From DASZOC01 sp035550975 (GTDB lineage Bacteria > Actinomycetota > CADDZG01 > WHSQ01): a stretch of DNA of 56,456 bases. Within the stretch, counting starts at the first letter, position 1; each line of letters opens with the position of its first letter. Positions 8,087 through 18,747 of this stretch are shown here, piece after piece. The stretch is taken from assembly GCA_035550975.1 (NCBI GenBank), contig DASZOC010000014.1, positions 1 to 56,456 on the forward strand, written 5' to 3'. The position numbers were made by a program, and so were the translations under genes. Below the pieces are notes generated by a model. That model ran no database searches, was not told where the DNA came from, and was given only the letters and a program-made list of their open reading frames with translations.

Positions 8087-8728
8087 ATGGACGACGACTT
8101 CAAAGCCCGTCTTCGCGACCTGCTCCAGGGGCGCACGCCTCAGAAGATCAGCGTCGACGACGCGCGCGATGCCGCCGTCCTGATCCCGATCGTCGGCGCG
8201 CCGGAGCCGACCCTCATCTTCACCGTCCGCACCGACACCGTCCGCAGCCACAAGGGCCAGATCTCGTTCCCCGGCGGCTCCATCGATCCCGCAGACGACG
8301 GTTCGCCCGTCGCGGCGGCGGTGCGGGAAGCGAACGAGGAGGTGGGCCTCGATCCGTCAGCGGTCGAGATCGTCGGCGAGCTCGATTCATTCCCCACCTT
8401 CGTGACGGGCTTCGTGGTCACTCCGGTCGTCGGATGGATCGAAGACGCGCCGGACCTGCGCCCTAACCCGCACGAGGTCGCCGACGTCTTGCTGGTTCCG
8501 CTGGCGGACCTATCCGAAGAGATCCGCTCCGAGCCCGGGTTCACCCATGCCGCCCGTACCTATCCGACCGAAGCTTGGGTCTGGAACGACCACGTGATCT
8601 GGGGAGTGACGGCACGGATCATCAGGTCGTTCCTCTCCGCGCTCGCGGATGCCGGTCTCTGCCCCGCGCCCGGAGAGACGTCGTCGTGGACCGGGTGGCC
8701 GCTGCCGGCCGCCGGGCAGAGGTCGTGA
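8087..8728 (+). CDS. Nudix hydrolase, CoA pyrophosphatase-like
   Basis: A 213-residue Nudix protein. The Nudix box runs from FPGGSIDPADDG to AVREANEEVGL, the arrangement of the CoA pyrophosphatase (NudL/UPF0035) branch, which cleaves CoA or acyl-CoA to phosphopantetheine derivatives and adenosine 3',5'-bisphosphate. ATG 8087 is the first start matching the family N-terminus. Its stop overlaps the next start in GTGA. Divergent to a crotonase, which fits a role in CoA housekeeping. Confidence 0.85.
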   Translation: MDDDFKARLRDLLQGRTPQKISVDDARDAAVLIPIVGAPEPTLIFTVRTDTVRSHKGQISFPGGSIDPADDGSPVAAAVREANEEVGLDPSAVEIVGELDSFPTFVTGFVVTPVVGWIEDAPDLRPNPHEVADVLLVPLADLSEEIRSEPGFTHAARTYPTEAWVWNDHVIWGVTARIIRSFLSALADAGLCPAPGETSSWTGWPLPAAGQRS

Positions 8729-8895
8729 GAGGCTTGGCCGCGTTCGCGCAGACAACGCTGCCGACGCCGAGTCCTACGTTCAGGGCGCCTCCCGCGGACC
8801 CGATACAAACGGTCGGGGCTGCGATCGCGATCGTGTTCGCGCTGGCGGCTGCGGTGCTGGGCTACCGGATCATCCGAGGGGGACGAGGCCTGTGA
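8725..8895 (+). CDS. Small single-pass membrane protein, 56 aa
   Basis: A GTG at 8725 overlaps the Nudix stop (GTGA) and opens a 56-residue frame. It has a Pro/Thr-rich extracytoplasmic-looking N-terminal part and one hydrophobic helix (VGAAIAIVFALAAAVLGYRI) followed by a positive RGGRG end. The stop overlaps the next gene's GTG (GTGTGA, 8892-8895). The double overlap and the well-formed membrane segment support a real gene. Function unknown. Confidence 0.65.
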   Translation: MRGLAAFAQTTLPTPSPTFRAPPADPIQTVGAAIAIVFALAAAVLGYRIIRGGRGL

Positions 8896-9655
8896 CGAAG
8901 ACGAAGCTTCCGGCACTGCTCTGTGTCGCGGCGATGCTGGTCGCCGCCTGCAACAGCACGCCGACCGACACGGCCGAGGGCGACCGGTCACGACTCGGAG
9001 GCAAGAAGAACGGTGCCACCAAAGGTGGGAAACCGTCGAAGAAGGTCCTGAAGGAAGCGGCGAAGGTGGGCCAGAAGGCGGCGCAGAAAGGGTCCGGCTC
9101 GCGCCCCGGTTCGGCGACCGCGCCGAAGACGGTCGGCAAGGCACCCGGTGGAACGACGGCGTCTTCGCAGATCCGCCCGGAGTTCGCCCGCCGCTCGTCG
9201 AGCGTGACCGACCCGCGTGACGACGCGAAGAAAGAGGGAGTAACCCCCGACTACGCCGAGATCACCGGTGCCTCGATCCAGGGTCTCGGCGAGGACGTGC
9301 GTCTGACGATGACGCTCGCAGGACAGGTCCCCGACCGGACGCCGAACGACAAGACGCACATGATCATCGCCTTCGGCATCACCGGCACCGAGGAGAACGA
9401 GGGCTACTCGTTCGGCGCGCAGGCGCGGCCGGAGGGGTGGCAGGCGTACGCCGGGGGCCGCGACGACTCCGGCGCGTTCCCGGGCACGTTCAAGATCGAA
9501 GGTAGCCAGATCGTGATGACGATCCCGTGGGATTACATAAGGGGGCCGCGCGCGTTCGAGTGGTACGCGGCATCGAACTGGTTCTCTCAGCTCGCGAACA
9601 CGACCCATTACCGGGTCGATCTCGCGCCAAGCAAAGGGCTAGCGAAGTTCCCTAA

Positions 9656-9659
<4 letters not shown>
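8892..9659 (+). CDS. Secreted lipoprotein with Lys/Gly-rich linker
   Basis: A 255-residue protein starting at GTG 8892. A lipoprotein signal peptide ends in the lipobox LVAAC (Cys near residue 20). A low-complexity Lys/Gly/Ala linker follows (about residues 30-85), then a folded domain of about 160 residues (from FARRSSSVTDPRDD to the end) with beta-rich sequence such as VRLTMTLAGQVPDRTPNDKT and WDYIRGPRAFEWYAAS. It overlaps the upstream membrane-protein stop and ends 4 bp into the convergent mutase gene. I do not recognise the folded domain. Confidence 0.75.
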
Positions 9660-11308
<1,649 letters not shown>

Positions 11309-11374
11309 GGATCGATTCTACGAGCGGGAGCCGGTCCGGCGTGATCATCCTCGGGTGGTGGGTCCGATCCGCTT

Positions 11375-11404
11375 TTGACTGCTGCCGCTCGAGTTTGGTA
11401 TATG
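11375..11404 (+). promoter_or_regulatory. Sigma-70-type promoter for the LIV transporter operon
   Basis: TTGACT (11375-11380) and TATATG (11399-11404) are separated by 18 bp (17 if the -10 is read as GTATAT), a good vegetative promoter in high-GC DNA. The TetR-type palindrome starts at the end of the -10, so repression by occlusion is expected. The substrate-binding protein gene begins at 11448. Confidence 0.55.
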
Positions 11405-11416
11405 AACGCTTGTTCA
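11403..11416. promoter_or_regulatory. TetR-type operator
   Basis: TGAACGCTTGTTCA has perfect 5-bp arms (TGAAC/GTTCA) around GCTT. It sits between the divergent mutase (start 11308) and LIV operon (start 11448) and overlaps the -10/start region of the plus-strand promoter. The only regulator in the operon, the TetR at 16487-17125, is the natural candidate to bind it. Confidence 0.6.
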
Positions 11417-11447
11417 CTTGGTGGCGGGCTCTCGGGGAGGACACAGG

Positions 11448-12941
11448 ATGCGGCGCAGCGCGGACATACGTTGGACCTTCGTCATCGCACTGGTAAGCCT
11501 TGTGGTGGGAGCCGCGTGCTCCGGGGGTCCGGCCCCCTTGTCCGTCGCCGATCCCAGCACGTCACCGGATCAGTTCGCGGATCTCGGCGACGACGGCACT
11601 TCCGGCAAGGGATTCAAAGGCGCGAAGCCCGGCAAGAGCGGTGGCGGCAAGGCGACGCGCGGTGGAGGTGGTGGAGGTGCATCGAAGGCCGTCCCCGCCG
11701 ACGCGGTCGACGGTTCGACGGTGTCCGCCAGCGGCGCGACGGTCAGCGAGAAAGAACAGGCGCAGCGCGCGCGCCGGTTGTCGAAGGGCCTTCCCGACGT
11801 CAACCTGTGGCCGGACAGCACCGCGCAGATGGGCTTTACGAAAGACAAGATCACGTTGTGCGGCCACGCCGCGCTGACGTTCGCGGAGGCTTTCGACACG
11901 CGCCCCGAGGACATCAACGTGTACTGGTCGATGGTCAACGACAACGGCGGTGTTTACGGCCGCAAGGTCGAGCTGACGATCGAGGACGACGCGTACCGGC
12001 CGGACAATGCCGTCCAGGCCGCCGAGCGCTGCAAGGCGAAGAAGCCCTTCATGCTCATCGGTGGGATCGGCTTCGATCAGATCCCCGCCGTGCGCGCGTG
12101 GAACGAGCAGTCGCAGAACCGCCTCCTCTACGTCCACCACATCGCGCGACAGGATCTGTCGAAGCGCTACAGCTTCAGCTTTCTTCCGACGGTCGAGCAG
12201 ATGGGGACGCTCGCGGCCCGCTGGATCCTGTCCAAACACAGGAACGACGACATAGGGGTGTTGTGGCGACAGAGCGAATCGTGGGAACCGGGTCACACCG
12301 CGTTCAAAAGAACGATGAGCAACGCCAAGAAGGCTCTGGTTGCGGACCTCCCCGTCCAGAAAGACCAAGCGGTGTACGCGCAACAGATCAACGAGCTCAA
12401 GGCGCGCGGAGCGGACACGGTGTTCGTGTGGGAGAACGCACTCGCCGCGATCGAGCTCATCAAGCAGGCAAAGAACCAGGATTACCACCCGACGTGGGTC
12501 GTCTTCCCGTTCCAGATCATGACCGACACGCTGAAGGGCGACACGACCTCTCCGCCGGTAGAAGGCATCGCGTCGTGGCCGGCATACGTCCCCGGAGCGA
12601 GGGGCGGGCCGTTCTCCTCCTACGACGACGAGATCGCCCGTTTCGAGGCGGCGCAGCGGAAATACGGAAAGGCTCGCAACGGCAACGACATCCTGTTCAT
12701 GACGTGGGTCGCGATGAAGCAGATCCACCAGTGGTTGCTCGACTGCGGGCCCAACTGCGACCGCAACCGGCTCGTCGCGCTGCTGATCTCGGGCCGGCAC
12801 AAGGCCGTCGCCCCGAACTGCCCGTTCGACTTCACCGTCAACGGTCACGTCGGCGGCTTCTTCGGCAACATCTTCCGAGCTACGAACGTCTCCGGCTACG
12901 GAACCGGCTGGGTCCAGACGAACACCTGCGCTCGTATCTGA
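11448..12941 (+). CDS. ABC transporter substrate-binding lipoprotein (LIV/Leu-Ile-Val type)
   Basis: A 497-residue periplasmic-binding-like protein of the branched-chain amino acid family. ATG 11448 has GGGGAGG upstream; the GTG at 11418 has none. A signal peptide ends in the lipobox VGAAC, followed by a long low-complexity linker rich in Gly, Lys and Asp (about residues 30-100). The ligand-binding core starts near DKITLCGHAALTFAEAF. Family members carry amino acids, but also amides, aromatic acids and other organic acids. The downstream acyl-CoA synthetase suggests an organic acid rather than an amino acid. First gene of the operon to 21440. Confidence 0.9.
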   Translation: MRRSADIRWTFVIALVSLVVGAACSGGPAPLSVADPSTSPDQFADLGDDGTSGKGFKGAKPGKSGGGKATRGGGGGGASKAVPADAVDGSTVSASGATVSEKEQAQRARRLSKGLPDVNLWPDSTAQMGFTKDKITLCGHAALTFAEAFDTRPEDINVYWSMVNDNGGVYGRKVELTIEDDAYRPDNAVQAAERCKAKKPFMLIGGIGFDQIPAVRAWNEQSQNRLLYVHHIARQDLSKRYSFSFLPTVEQMGTLAARWILSKHRNDDIGVLWRQSESWEPGHTAFKRTMSNAKKALVADLPVQKDQAVYAQQINELKARGADTVFVWENALAAIELIKQAKNQDYHPTWVVFPFQIMTDTLKGDTTSPPVEGIASWPAYVPGARGGPFSSYDDEIARFEAAQRKYGKARNGNDILFMTWVAMKQIHQWLLDCGPNCDRNRLVALLISGRHKAVAPNCPFDFTVNGHVGGFFGNIFRATNVSGYGTGWVQTNTCARI

Positions 12942-12973
12942 GCCCGCACCGAAACGCACATAGGGATCGATAG

Positions 12974-13846
12974 GTGGGGCAGGCGATCGTCTCAGGTCTC
13001 GCGAACGGCGGCATCTATGCGTTGCTCGCCGTCGGGATAGTGCTCGTCTACAAGGGATCGCGCGTACTCAACTTCGCGCAGGGCGAGATGGGGACCTTCG
13101 GCCTCTTCATCGCGTTCTGGTTGATCGACGTGATCGAGCTGCCGTGGCTCGCGGGCGCGCTCGGTGCGATCGTGGTCGTGGCGTTGATCGGGTTCTCGTT
13201 CGAGCGAGTGGTCGTTCGGCATATGGGAGATGCGCCACGTCTGTCCGTTGCCGTCGCCACCATCGGATTGCTCCTCCTGTTGTTCGCGGTCGAGCTAAAG
13301 GTCTTCGGTCCGAGCCCTCGGCTGCTGCCCGCACCGTTCTCCGGGCTCGGCTATGAGGTGTTCGGATTCTTCGTGAGCCCGACACAGATCATGGCGCTCG
13401 CGACGGCGGTCGCGCTGGGAGTAGCACTGGCCGCGTTCCTCCGCCGCACCGACTTCGGACTCGGTGTTCTTGCCGCCTCGCAGGATGGGGTTGCGACGCG
13501 CCTCGTGGGGATCCGTCTCTCGCGCGTTTCCTCGTTCACCTGGACCGTGGCCGGTGCGGTGTCTGCGATGGCCGCATTGTTGATCGCTCCGACGATCGGG
13601 ATCTTCGCGGCCGGGTTCATGACGGGACTGTTCGTCCGCGCCCTGGCAGCGGCCCTCCTCGGGGGACTGACCAGTCTCCCCGGCGCGTTCATCGGCGGCG
13701 TCGTGGTCGGTGTCGTCGAAGCGGTAGTGGGACAAAGGTTCGTCCAGTCGACGTTCCCCGGGATCCAGTCGGTGAGCGTCATGGTCGTCATCGTCTTGGT
13801 GCTGTTGCTTCGTCCGCAAGGCCTGTTCGTCAGGACCGCTGCGTGA
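12974..13846 (+). CDS. livH: Branched-chain-type ABC transporter permease (LivH)
   Basis: A 290-residue integral membrane protein with about eight hydrophobic segments and the LivH opening QAIVSGLANGGIYALLAVGI and the LNFAQGEMGTFG motif. GTG 12974 is preceded by a weak GGATCGATAG-type sequence. It would form the membrane pore with the LivM part of the next gene, whose start overlaps this stop (GTGA). Confidence 0.93.
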   Translation: MGQAIVSGLANGGIYALLAVGIVLVYKGSRVLNFAQGEMGTFGLFIAFWLIDVIELPWLAGALGAIVVVALIGFSFERVVVRHMGDAPRLSVAVATIGLLLLLFAVELKVFGPSPRLLPAPFSGLGYEVFGFFVSPTQIMALATAVALGVALAAFLRRTDFGLGVLAASQDGVATRLVGIRLSRVSSFTWTVAGAVSAMAALLIAPTIGIFAAGFMTGLFVRALAAALLGGLTSLPGAFIGGVVVGVVEAVVGQRFVQSTFPGIQSVSVMVVIVLVLLLRPQGLFVRTAA

Positions 13847-15732
13847 GCGACATCAGGGGATGGCCGTACGAGAACCCGAGCGGGTTCCGGTTCAAGCTCA
13901 CGAAAAGGAAAGTGGTCGCAGCCGCGCTCCTCGTCGCGGGGGCGGCTTTGCCTCCGCTCCTGTTGCGTTCTACAGAGATCTTGTCGAGCTCGCACGCGTT
14001 GGTGTTGGGGCGAGCGGTGTGCTTCGCGCTGATGGCGCTGTCGCTCAACATCCTGTTGGGCTACGCGGGACAGATATCGCTCGGACACGGCGCGTTCCTC
14101 GGCGTCGGCGCGTTCGCGAGCGGGCTGCTCACGATCCAGCCGCAGCTACCGGTGATGATCGGGTTGGCGGGGGCCGCGGTCGCGGGAGCGTTGTTTGCGT
14201 TGGTCCTCGGGTTCCCGGCGCTGCGGTTGCGGGGCCTCTACCTCTCGATCGTCACGATCGCCTTCGCCTTCATGATGGAGGAGTCGTGGTTCCGGTGGGA
14301 GCCGCTGACGGGCGGCTCGGCCGGCCTCGAACTGCCGCGCCCTCGGGCCGGGAACTTCGTGTTCTTCGAGCACGCCGACTACCTCGCCATGCTCCTGGTG
14401 ATCTTCGTCGGGTTCTGGTTGCTCGACCAGAACGTCACGCGTACCAAGATCGGGCGCGCGTTCAATGCGATCCGCTGGGACGAGCGGGTCGCTCAGGGCT
14501 TCGGTGTCTCGGTCGCGGGCTACAAGCTCCTCGCGTTCGTCGTCTCGGGTGCACTAGCGGCGGTCTCGGGAGCTCTGTACGGGCACCTGATCGGGTTCGT
14601 GAACTCCGAGAGCTTCGCGTTCAAGTCACAACCCAACTTCTCGTTGTTGCTCGTGATCATCGTGGTCATCGGCGGCCTCGGGAGCCGCGTCGGAGTGGCG
14701 CTGGCGGCGGTTTTCTATGCGCTCATACCCGAGGTCCTGCGAGCGCTCCAGGGCTGGGAGCTGATCATCGGAGCCATCGCGCTGATCGACGTCATGGCGC
14801 GTCACCCCGGCGGATTCGCCGGCGCGGTGAGGAAGGCACGCGAGAAGCGGGGCGAGAAGAACGCGCGCGGCCGGCTGGACGTGGTCGAAGAGGCAGAGAT
14901 GCCGAAGCTGCCGAACATGCCCCGGCCCGCGGGGTTGCCGGACCGCCCGGATGTGCTGCCCGGCAGTCCGCTGCTCGAGGTCGAGGGCGTGTCGGTGTCG
15001 TTCCGGGGGCTGAAGGCAGTGGATGAAGCGTCGCTGACGGTCCGAAGCGGCCAGATCGTCGGCCTGATCGGGCCGAACGGCGCGGGCAAGACGACGCTGT
15101 TCAACGCGATCTCCGGGTTCGTCAAGCCGGAGAGCGGAAGCGTGAAGTTCCTCAGCCGCGAGCTGATGGATCTTCCACCTCATGCGCGGGCGCGCGCCGG
15201 CATCGGGCGGACGTTCCAGCAGATCGGCCTGACGAAGGATCTCTCGGTCAAGGAGAACCTCCTCCTCGCGCAACACGTCGTTGCGGACTATCCGGTCGTC
15301 AAGGGTCTCGCGTGGACACCTAGAGCTTTCGATACCGAGGCTTCACTCCACGAGCGTGCGCACGTAGCGATCGCGGCCCTCGGCTTCGACGCGTTCACCG
15401 ATACCCCCGTCCGGAACCTGTCGCACGGGCAGCAACGGATCATCGAGCTCGGTTGCGTCCTCGTTACTGCGCCCGAGTTGCTGCTGCTGGACGAGCCCTC
15501 TGCCGGGATGTCCCCGGGGGCGGTCGAGAACCTCGGCGAACGTTTGAGGGACATCCGCGACGATCTGGGCCGCACCGTGCTGCTGATCGAACACCACATC
15601 CCTCTGGTGCTCGACGTCTGCGACTACATCTACGTCTTGAACTTTGGGAAGGTGCTGGCGCATGGGACGACCGAAGAGATCGCCCGCAAACCCGAGGTGA
15701 TCGGGGCGTACTTCGGCGAGGAGGTGGCATGA
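13843..15732 (+). CDS. Fused ABC transporter permease-ATPase (LivM-LivG)
   Basis: A 629-residue fusion. Residues 1 to about 330 are a LivM permease (motif LNILLGYAGQISLGHGAF near residue 67); a charged linker of about 45 residues follows; residues 376-629 are a LivG ATPase with Walker A GPNGAGKTT at 410-418, signature LSHGQQR near 526 and Walker B LLLLDEPSAGM near 546. Fusion ties pore and motor together; LivF is still separate. It overlaps genes on both sides by 4 nt. Confidence 0.94.
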   Translation: MSDIRGWPYENPSGFRFKLTKRKVVAAALLVAGAALPPLLLRSTEILSSSHALVLGRAVCFALMALSLNILLGYAGQISLGHGAFLGVGAFASGLLTIQPQLPVMIGLAGAAVAGALFALVLGFPALRLRGLYLSIVTIAFAFMMEESWFRWEPLTGGSAGLELPRPRAGNFVFFEHADYLAMLLVIFVGFWLLDQNVTRTKIGRAFNAIRWDERVAQGFGVSVAGYKLLAFVVSGALAAVSGALYGHLIGFVNSESFAFKSQPNFSLLLVIIVVIGGLGSRVGVALAAVFYALIPEVLRALQGWELIIGAIALIDVMARHPGGFAGAVRKAREKRGEKNARGRLDVVEEAEMPKLPNMPRPAGLPDRPDVLPGSPLLEVEGVSVSFRGLKAVDEASLTVRSGQIVGLIGPNGAGKTTLFNAISGFVKPESGSVKFLSRELMDLPPHARARAGIGRTFQQIGLTKDLSVKENLLLAQHVVADYPVVKGLAWTPRAFDTEASLHERAHVAIAALGFDAFTDTPVRNLSHGQQRIIELGCVLVTAPELLLLDEPSAGMSPGAVENLGERLRDIRDDLGRTVLLIEHHIPLVLDVCDYIYVLNFGKVLAHGTTEEIARKPEVIGAYFGEEVA

Positions 15733-16487
15733 CCGGGAACCACCTCGTCGAGCTATGCGGCGTCAGCACAGGGTTCGGCGCAAACACGGTCCTTCACGGT
15801 TGCAGCTACCACGTCAAAGAGGGTGAGGTCGCCGCGGTGCTCGGCCTCAACGGCGCGGGAAAGAGCGTCTCGTTGAAGGTCGTCGCCGGACTGCTGCCGG
15901 CGTGGTCCGGTACGGTGACCTTCCGCGGCGAAGACATCACGAACACGTCCGTAGAGGAGCGGGTCTTCCTCGGGATGGGGCACGTGCCTCAAGGCCGACA
16001 GGTGTTTCCCGAGTTCACGGTCGAACAGAACCTCCGCCTCGGGGCGTATGCGCTTCGGCGACGAGATCGCGCTCGTTACCAGTCGGTCCTGGATGGCATC
16101 TACGACCGTTTCCCGGTGCTCGCAGAGCGCAGGAACCAGCTGGCGGGGACGATGTCCGGCGGACAACAAGCGATGGTCGCGGTCGCTCGCGGGTTGATGT
16201 CCGAGCCGACCCTGCTGGTGATCGACGAGCCGTCGGCCGGTCTGTCCCCCGTCGCCGTTCAGGACCTGTTCGAGACGCTACAGGAGGTGCATAGATCGGG
16301 CGTCTCGCTGCTCCTCGTCGAACAGAACGTGACGTTCTCGTTGAAGGTCGCGGATCGGGTCCACATCATGCAGCGTGGCCAGATCGTCTACGAGGGCGAC
16401 GTCGGACGTCTCGATACGTCGAAGGTCGCGGACTACCTCGGGGTCGGGCGGCTGCTGTCGAAGACGGTCCTGGAGGCGGCGCGCTGA
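15729..16487 (+). CDS. livF: Branched-chain-type ABC transporter ATPase (LivF)
   Basis: A 252-residue ATPase with Walker A GLNGAGKS at 39-46, the LivF-type GMGHVPQGRQVFPEFTVEQN stretch, signature MSGGQQ and Walker B LLVIDEPSAGL. It pairs with the LivG domain of the preceding fusion. ATG 15729 overlaps the fusion stop (ATGA), and the TetR start overlaps this stop by one base (TGATG). Confidence 0.94.
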   Translation: MTGNHLVELCGVSTGFGANTVLHGCSYHVKEGEVAAVLGLNGAGKSVSLKVVAGLLPAWSGTVTFRGEDITNTSVEERVFLGMGHVPQGRQVFPEFTVEQNLRLGAYALRRRDRARYQSVLDGIYDRFPVLAERRNQLAGTMSGGQQAMVAVARGLMSEPTLLVIDEPSAGLSPVAVQDLFETLQEVHRSGVSLLLVEQNVTFSLKVADRVHIMQRGQIVYEGDVGRLDTSKVADYLGVGRLLSKTVLEAAR

Positions 16488-17125
16488 TGGCTGCCATCGA
16501 GAAGGGTCGGCTGGCCGACGCCGGAGCGGACCTCGTCCCCCACACCTCCGAACGTATCGAGCAGGCCGCGCTGGAGCTGTTCTACGAGAGCGGGTTCAAC
16601 GCAACCACGATGCGAGAGATCGCGCTCGCCTGCGGCCTGACGCCGGGCGCGCTCTACAACCACTTCGCGTCGAAAGACCAACTTCTCGGACAGCTTCTGG
16701 TGGACATCCACCGGCAGCTGACCGAATCGCTCGAGGCCGCGGTCGCCGCCGCGGGTGAGGACCCCGTCAGCCGCGTCCACGCTTACTGCAGGGCCCACGC
16801 GCTGTTCCACACGACCTACATCACCGAGGCACGCGTGGCGAACCGGGAGATCGCCTCGCTCACTCCCGAGCACCTCGAGCAGGTCGTCTCGATGCGCACG
16901 AGGGCGACCAACCAGCTGCGCGCATTGATCCAGGAGGGCGTCGAGGCGGGCGTGTTCGAGGTGCCTCACGTAGAAGCGGTCGCGAACCTGATCCTGACGA
17001 TGGCCATCTCGATCGCCGGGTGGTACCGGCCCGGCGGCGCGCTCGATCGCGAACAGATGGCGGACCTGGATGCAGAGATGGCACTGCGGATGCTGACGTG
17101 CACGACAGGAGGTAGAGAACGATGA
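16487..17125 (+). CDS. TetR-family transcriptional regulator
   Basis: A 212-residue regulator. The N-terminal helix-turn-helix is clear: IEQAALELFYESGFNATTMR, then EIALACGLTPGALYNHFASK. The C-terminal ligand domain is of the type found next to fatty-acyl or organic-acid genes. It is embedded between transporter ATPase and acyl-CoA synthetase with overlapping start and stop, so it probably senses the acid or its CoA ester and represses the operon through the palindrome at 11403-11416. The effector is not predictable. Confidence 0.93.
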   Translation: MAAIEKGRLADAGADLVPHTSERIEQAALELFYESGFNATTMREIALACGLTPGALYNHFASKDQLLGQLLVDIHRQLTESLEAAVAAAGEDPVSRVHAYCRAHALFHTTYITEARVANREIASLTPEHLEQVVSMRTRATNQLRALIQEGVEAGVFEVPHVEAVANLILTMAISIAGWYRPGGALDREQMADLDAEMALRMLTCTTGGRER

Positions 17126-18726
17126 CGATCCCCGGGCTCATGCAGCAGACCCCGCTGGTGATCAAGACGATCTTCGACCGCATGCGAACGATCTACGGCG
17201 ACGGCTACGTCATCTCGCCCGAACGTCGTATCACCTATGCCGAACTGGGCGAGCGGGTGCTCAAGGTCTGCAGTGCCCTCAAAGAGCTCGGGATCCAGCC
17301 GGGTGACCGCGTCGGTACGTTCGCATTCAACTCCACACGCCATCTGGAGCTGTACTACGCGGTCCCGCTGATGGGGGCGGTCCTGCACACGATCAACGTC
17401 CGGCTGTTCCCCGAGCAGATCACCTACATAACGAACCATGCGGAGGACAAGCTCATCTTCTTCGACGCCGACCTCGCTCCGCAGCTGACAGACGTCGCCG
17501 GAGACCTTCACACAGTCGAGGGATACGTGCGGATGGGCGAGGGATCGTCGGACGACGGCCTCGCACCCGTGCACGATCACGACGAGCTGGTCGCGCAATC
17601 GCTTCCAATCGCGGAGTTGCCCGACGTCGACGAGAACGCCGCCTGCGGCCTCTGCTACACGTCGGGGACAACGGGGATGCCGAAGGGCGTCCTCTACTCG
17701 CACCGCGCTCAATGGCTGCATGCGGTCGTTTCGTGCATGGCCGATCACGCCGCCTACACGCAGGCGGATCGCATCTTCCCGATCGTCCCGTTGTTCCACG
17801 CGTTCGGGTGGGGGCTGCCGTACGCGGCCCCGTTGACGGGGGCCGAGCTCGTGTTCCATGGAGCGGACAACTCGCCGCAGACGATCGGCCGCATCATCGA
17901 TGACGAAGAGGTCACGGTCGCGGCCGCGGTTCCGACGATCTGGAAGGAGCTCCTCCCGCTCCTGGATCGGGGCGACGTCAAAGCAACGACGCTCAAGAGG
18001 TTGATAGTCGGTGGTTCGGCAAGCCCGCGGTCACTGATCGCGGCTTACGACCGCCATGGGATCAACCTGATCCAGGGCTGGGGCATGACCGAGACGGGCC
18101 CGCTCGCATGCCTGTCGAAGCCGCGCCGCCAGCACCGCGGCCTGTCCGACGACGAGCTCCTCGACCTGCGGGCGAAGACGGGCACGATCTTCTCGGGGCT
18201 CGAAGCACGCATCTGTGGTCCCGATGGCAGCGAGCTTCCGTGGGACGGGAAGCAGGCGGGCGAGCTCGAGGTACGCGGCCCGTTCATCGCATCCGCTTAC
18301 TACAACGACGACACCTCCGACGACAAGTTCCACGACGGGTGGCTGCGCACCGGCGACATGGCCGTCGTGGAGCCGGACGGGTACTTCAAGATCGTCGACC
18401 GCGCCAAGGACCTGGTCAAGTCGGGCGGCGAGTGGATCTCGTCGGTGGAGCTCGAGTGCGCGCTCCTCGCTCACCCCGACATACGAGACGCCGCCGTCGT
18501 CGGGATGCCGTCCAAGAAGTGGGACGAGCGACCGGTCGCGGTCGTCGTTCCCGCAGGCGAGACCCCGCCGAACCTCACGTCCATCCGGGACTTCCTGACG
18601 GGGAAGGTCGCGAAGTGGTGGTTGCCCGACGAAGTCGTCGTGGTCGACGAGATCCCCAAGACGAGCGTCGGCAAGATCGACAAGAAGGCGATCCGCTCCG
18701 ATCTCGCCGGTATCGAGCTTCCGTAA
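17122..18726 (+). CDS. AMP-dependent acyl-CoA synthetase
   Basis: A 534-residue adenylate-forming enzyme: acid + ATP + CoA to acyl-CoA + AMP + PPi. Motifs in order: SGTTGMPKG near residue 180, GWGMTETGP, GWLRTGDMA, DRAKDLVKSGGEWISSVELE, and the catalytic lysine in KTSVGKIDKK near the C-terminus. The sequence is of the medium/long-chain FadD type. ATGA overlap with tetR. It likely activates the acid imported by the upstream ABC transporter. Confidence 0.93.
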   Translation: MTIPGLMQQTPLVIKTIFDRMRTIYGDGYVISPERRITYAELGERVLKVCSALKELGIQPGDRVGTFAFNSTRHLELYYAVPLMGAVLHTINVRLFPEQITYITNHAEDKLIFFDADLAPQLTDVAGDLHTVEGYVRMGEGSSDDGLAPVHDHDELVAQSLPIAELPDVDENAACGLCYTSGTTGMPKGVLYSHRAQWLHAVVSCMADHAAYTQADRIFPIVPLFHAFGWGLPYAAPLTGAELVFHGADNSPQTIGRIIDDEEVTVAAAVPTIWKELLPLLDRGDVKATTLKRLIVGGSASPRSLIAAYDRHGINLIQGWGMTETGPLACLSKPRRQHRGLSDDELLDLRAKTGTIFSGLEARICGPDGSELPWDGKQAGELEVRGPFIASAYYNDDTSDDKFHDGWLRTGDMAVVEPDGYFKIVDRAKDLVKSGGEWISSVELECALLAHPDIRDAAVVGMPSKKWDERPVAVVVPAGETPPNLTSIRDFLTGKVAKWWLPDEVVVVDEIPKTSVGKIDKKAIRSDLAGIELP

Positions 18727-18747
18727 CCGAGCACACAAGGAGGACGA

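Noticed and set aside
11309..11447. Cobalamin riboswitch upstream of the B12-dependent mutase
   Set aside because: The 139-bp gap shows promoter and palindrome signals but no B12-box-like sequence or room for the fold.
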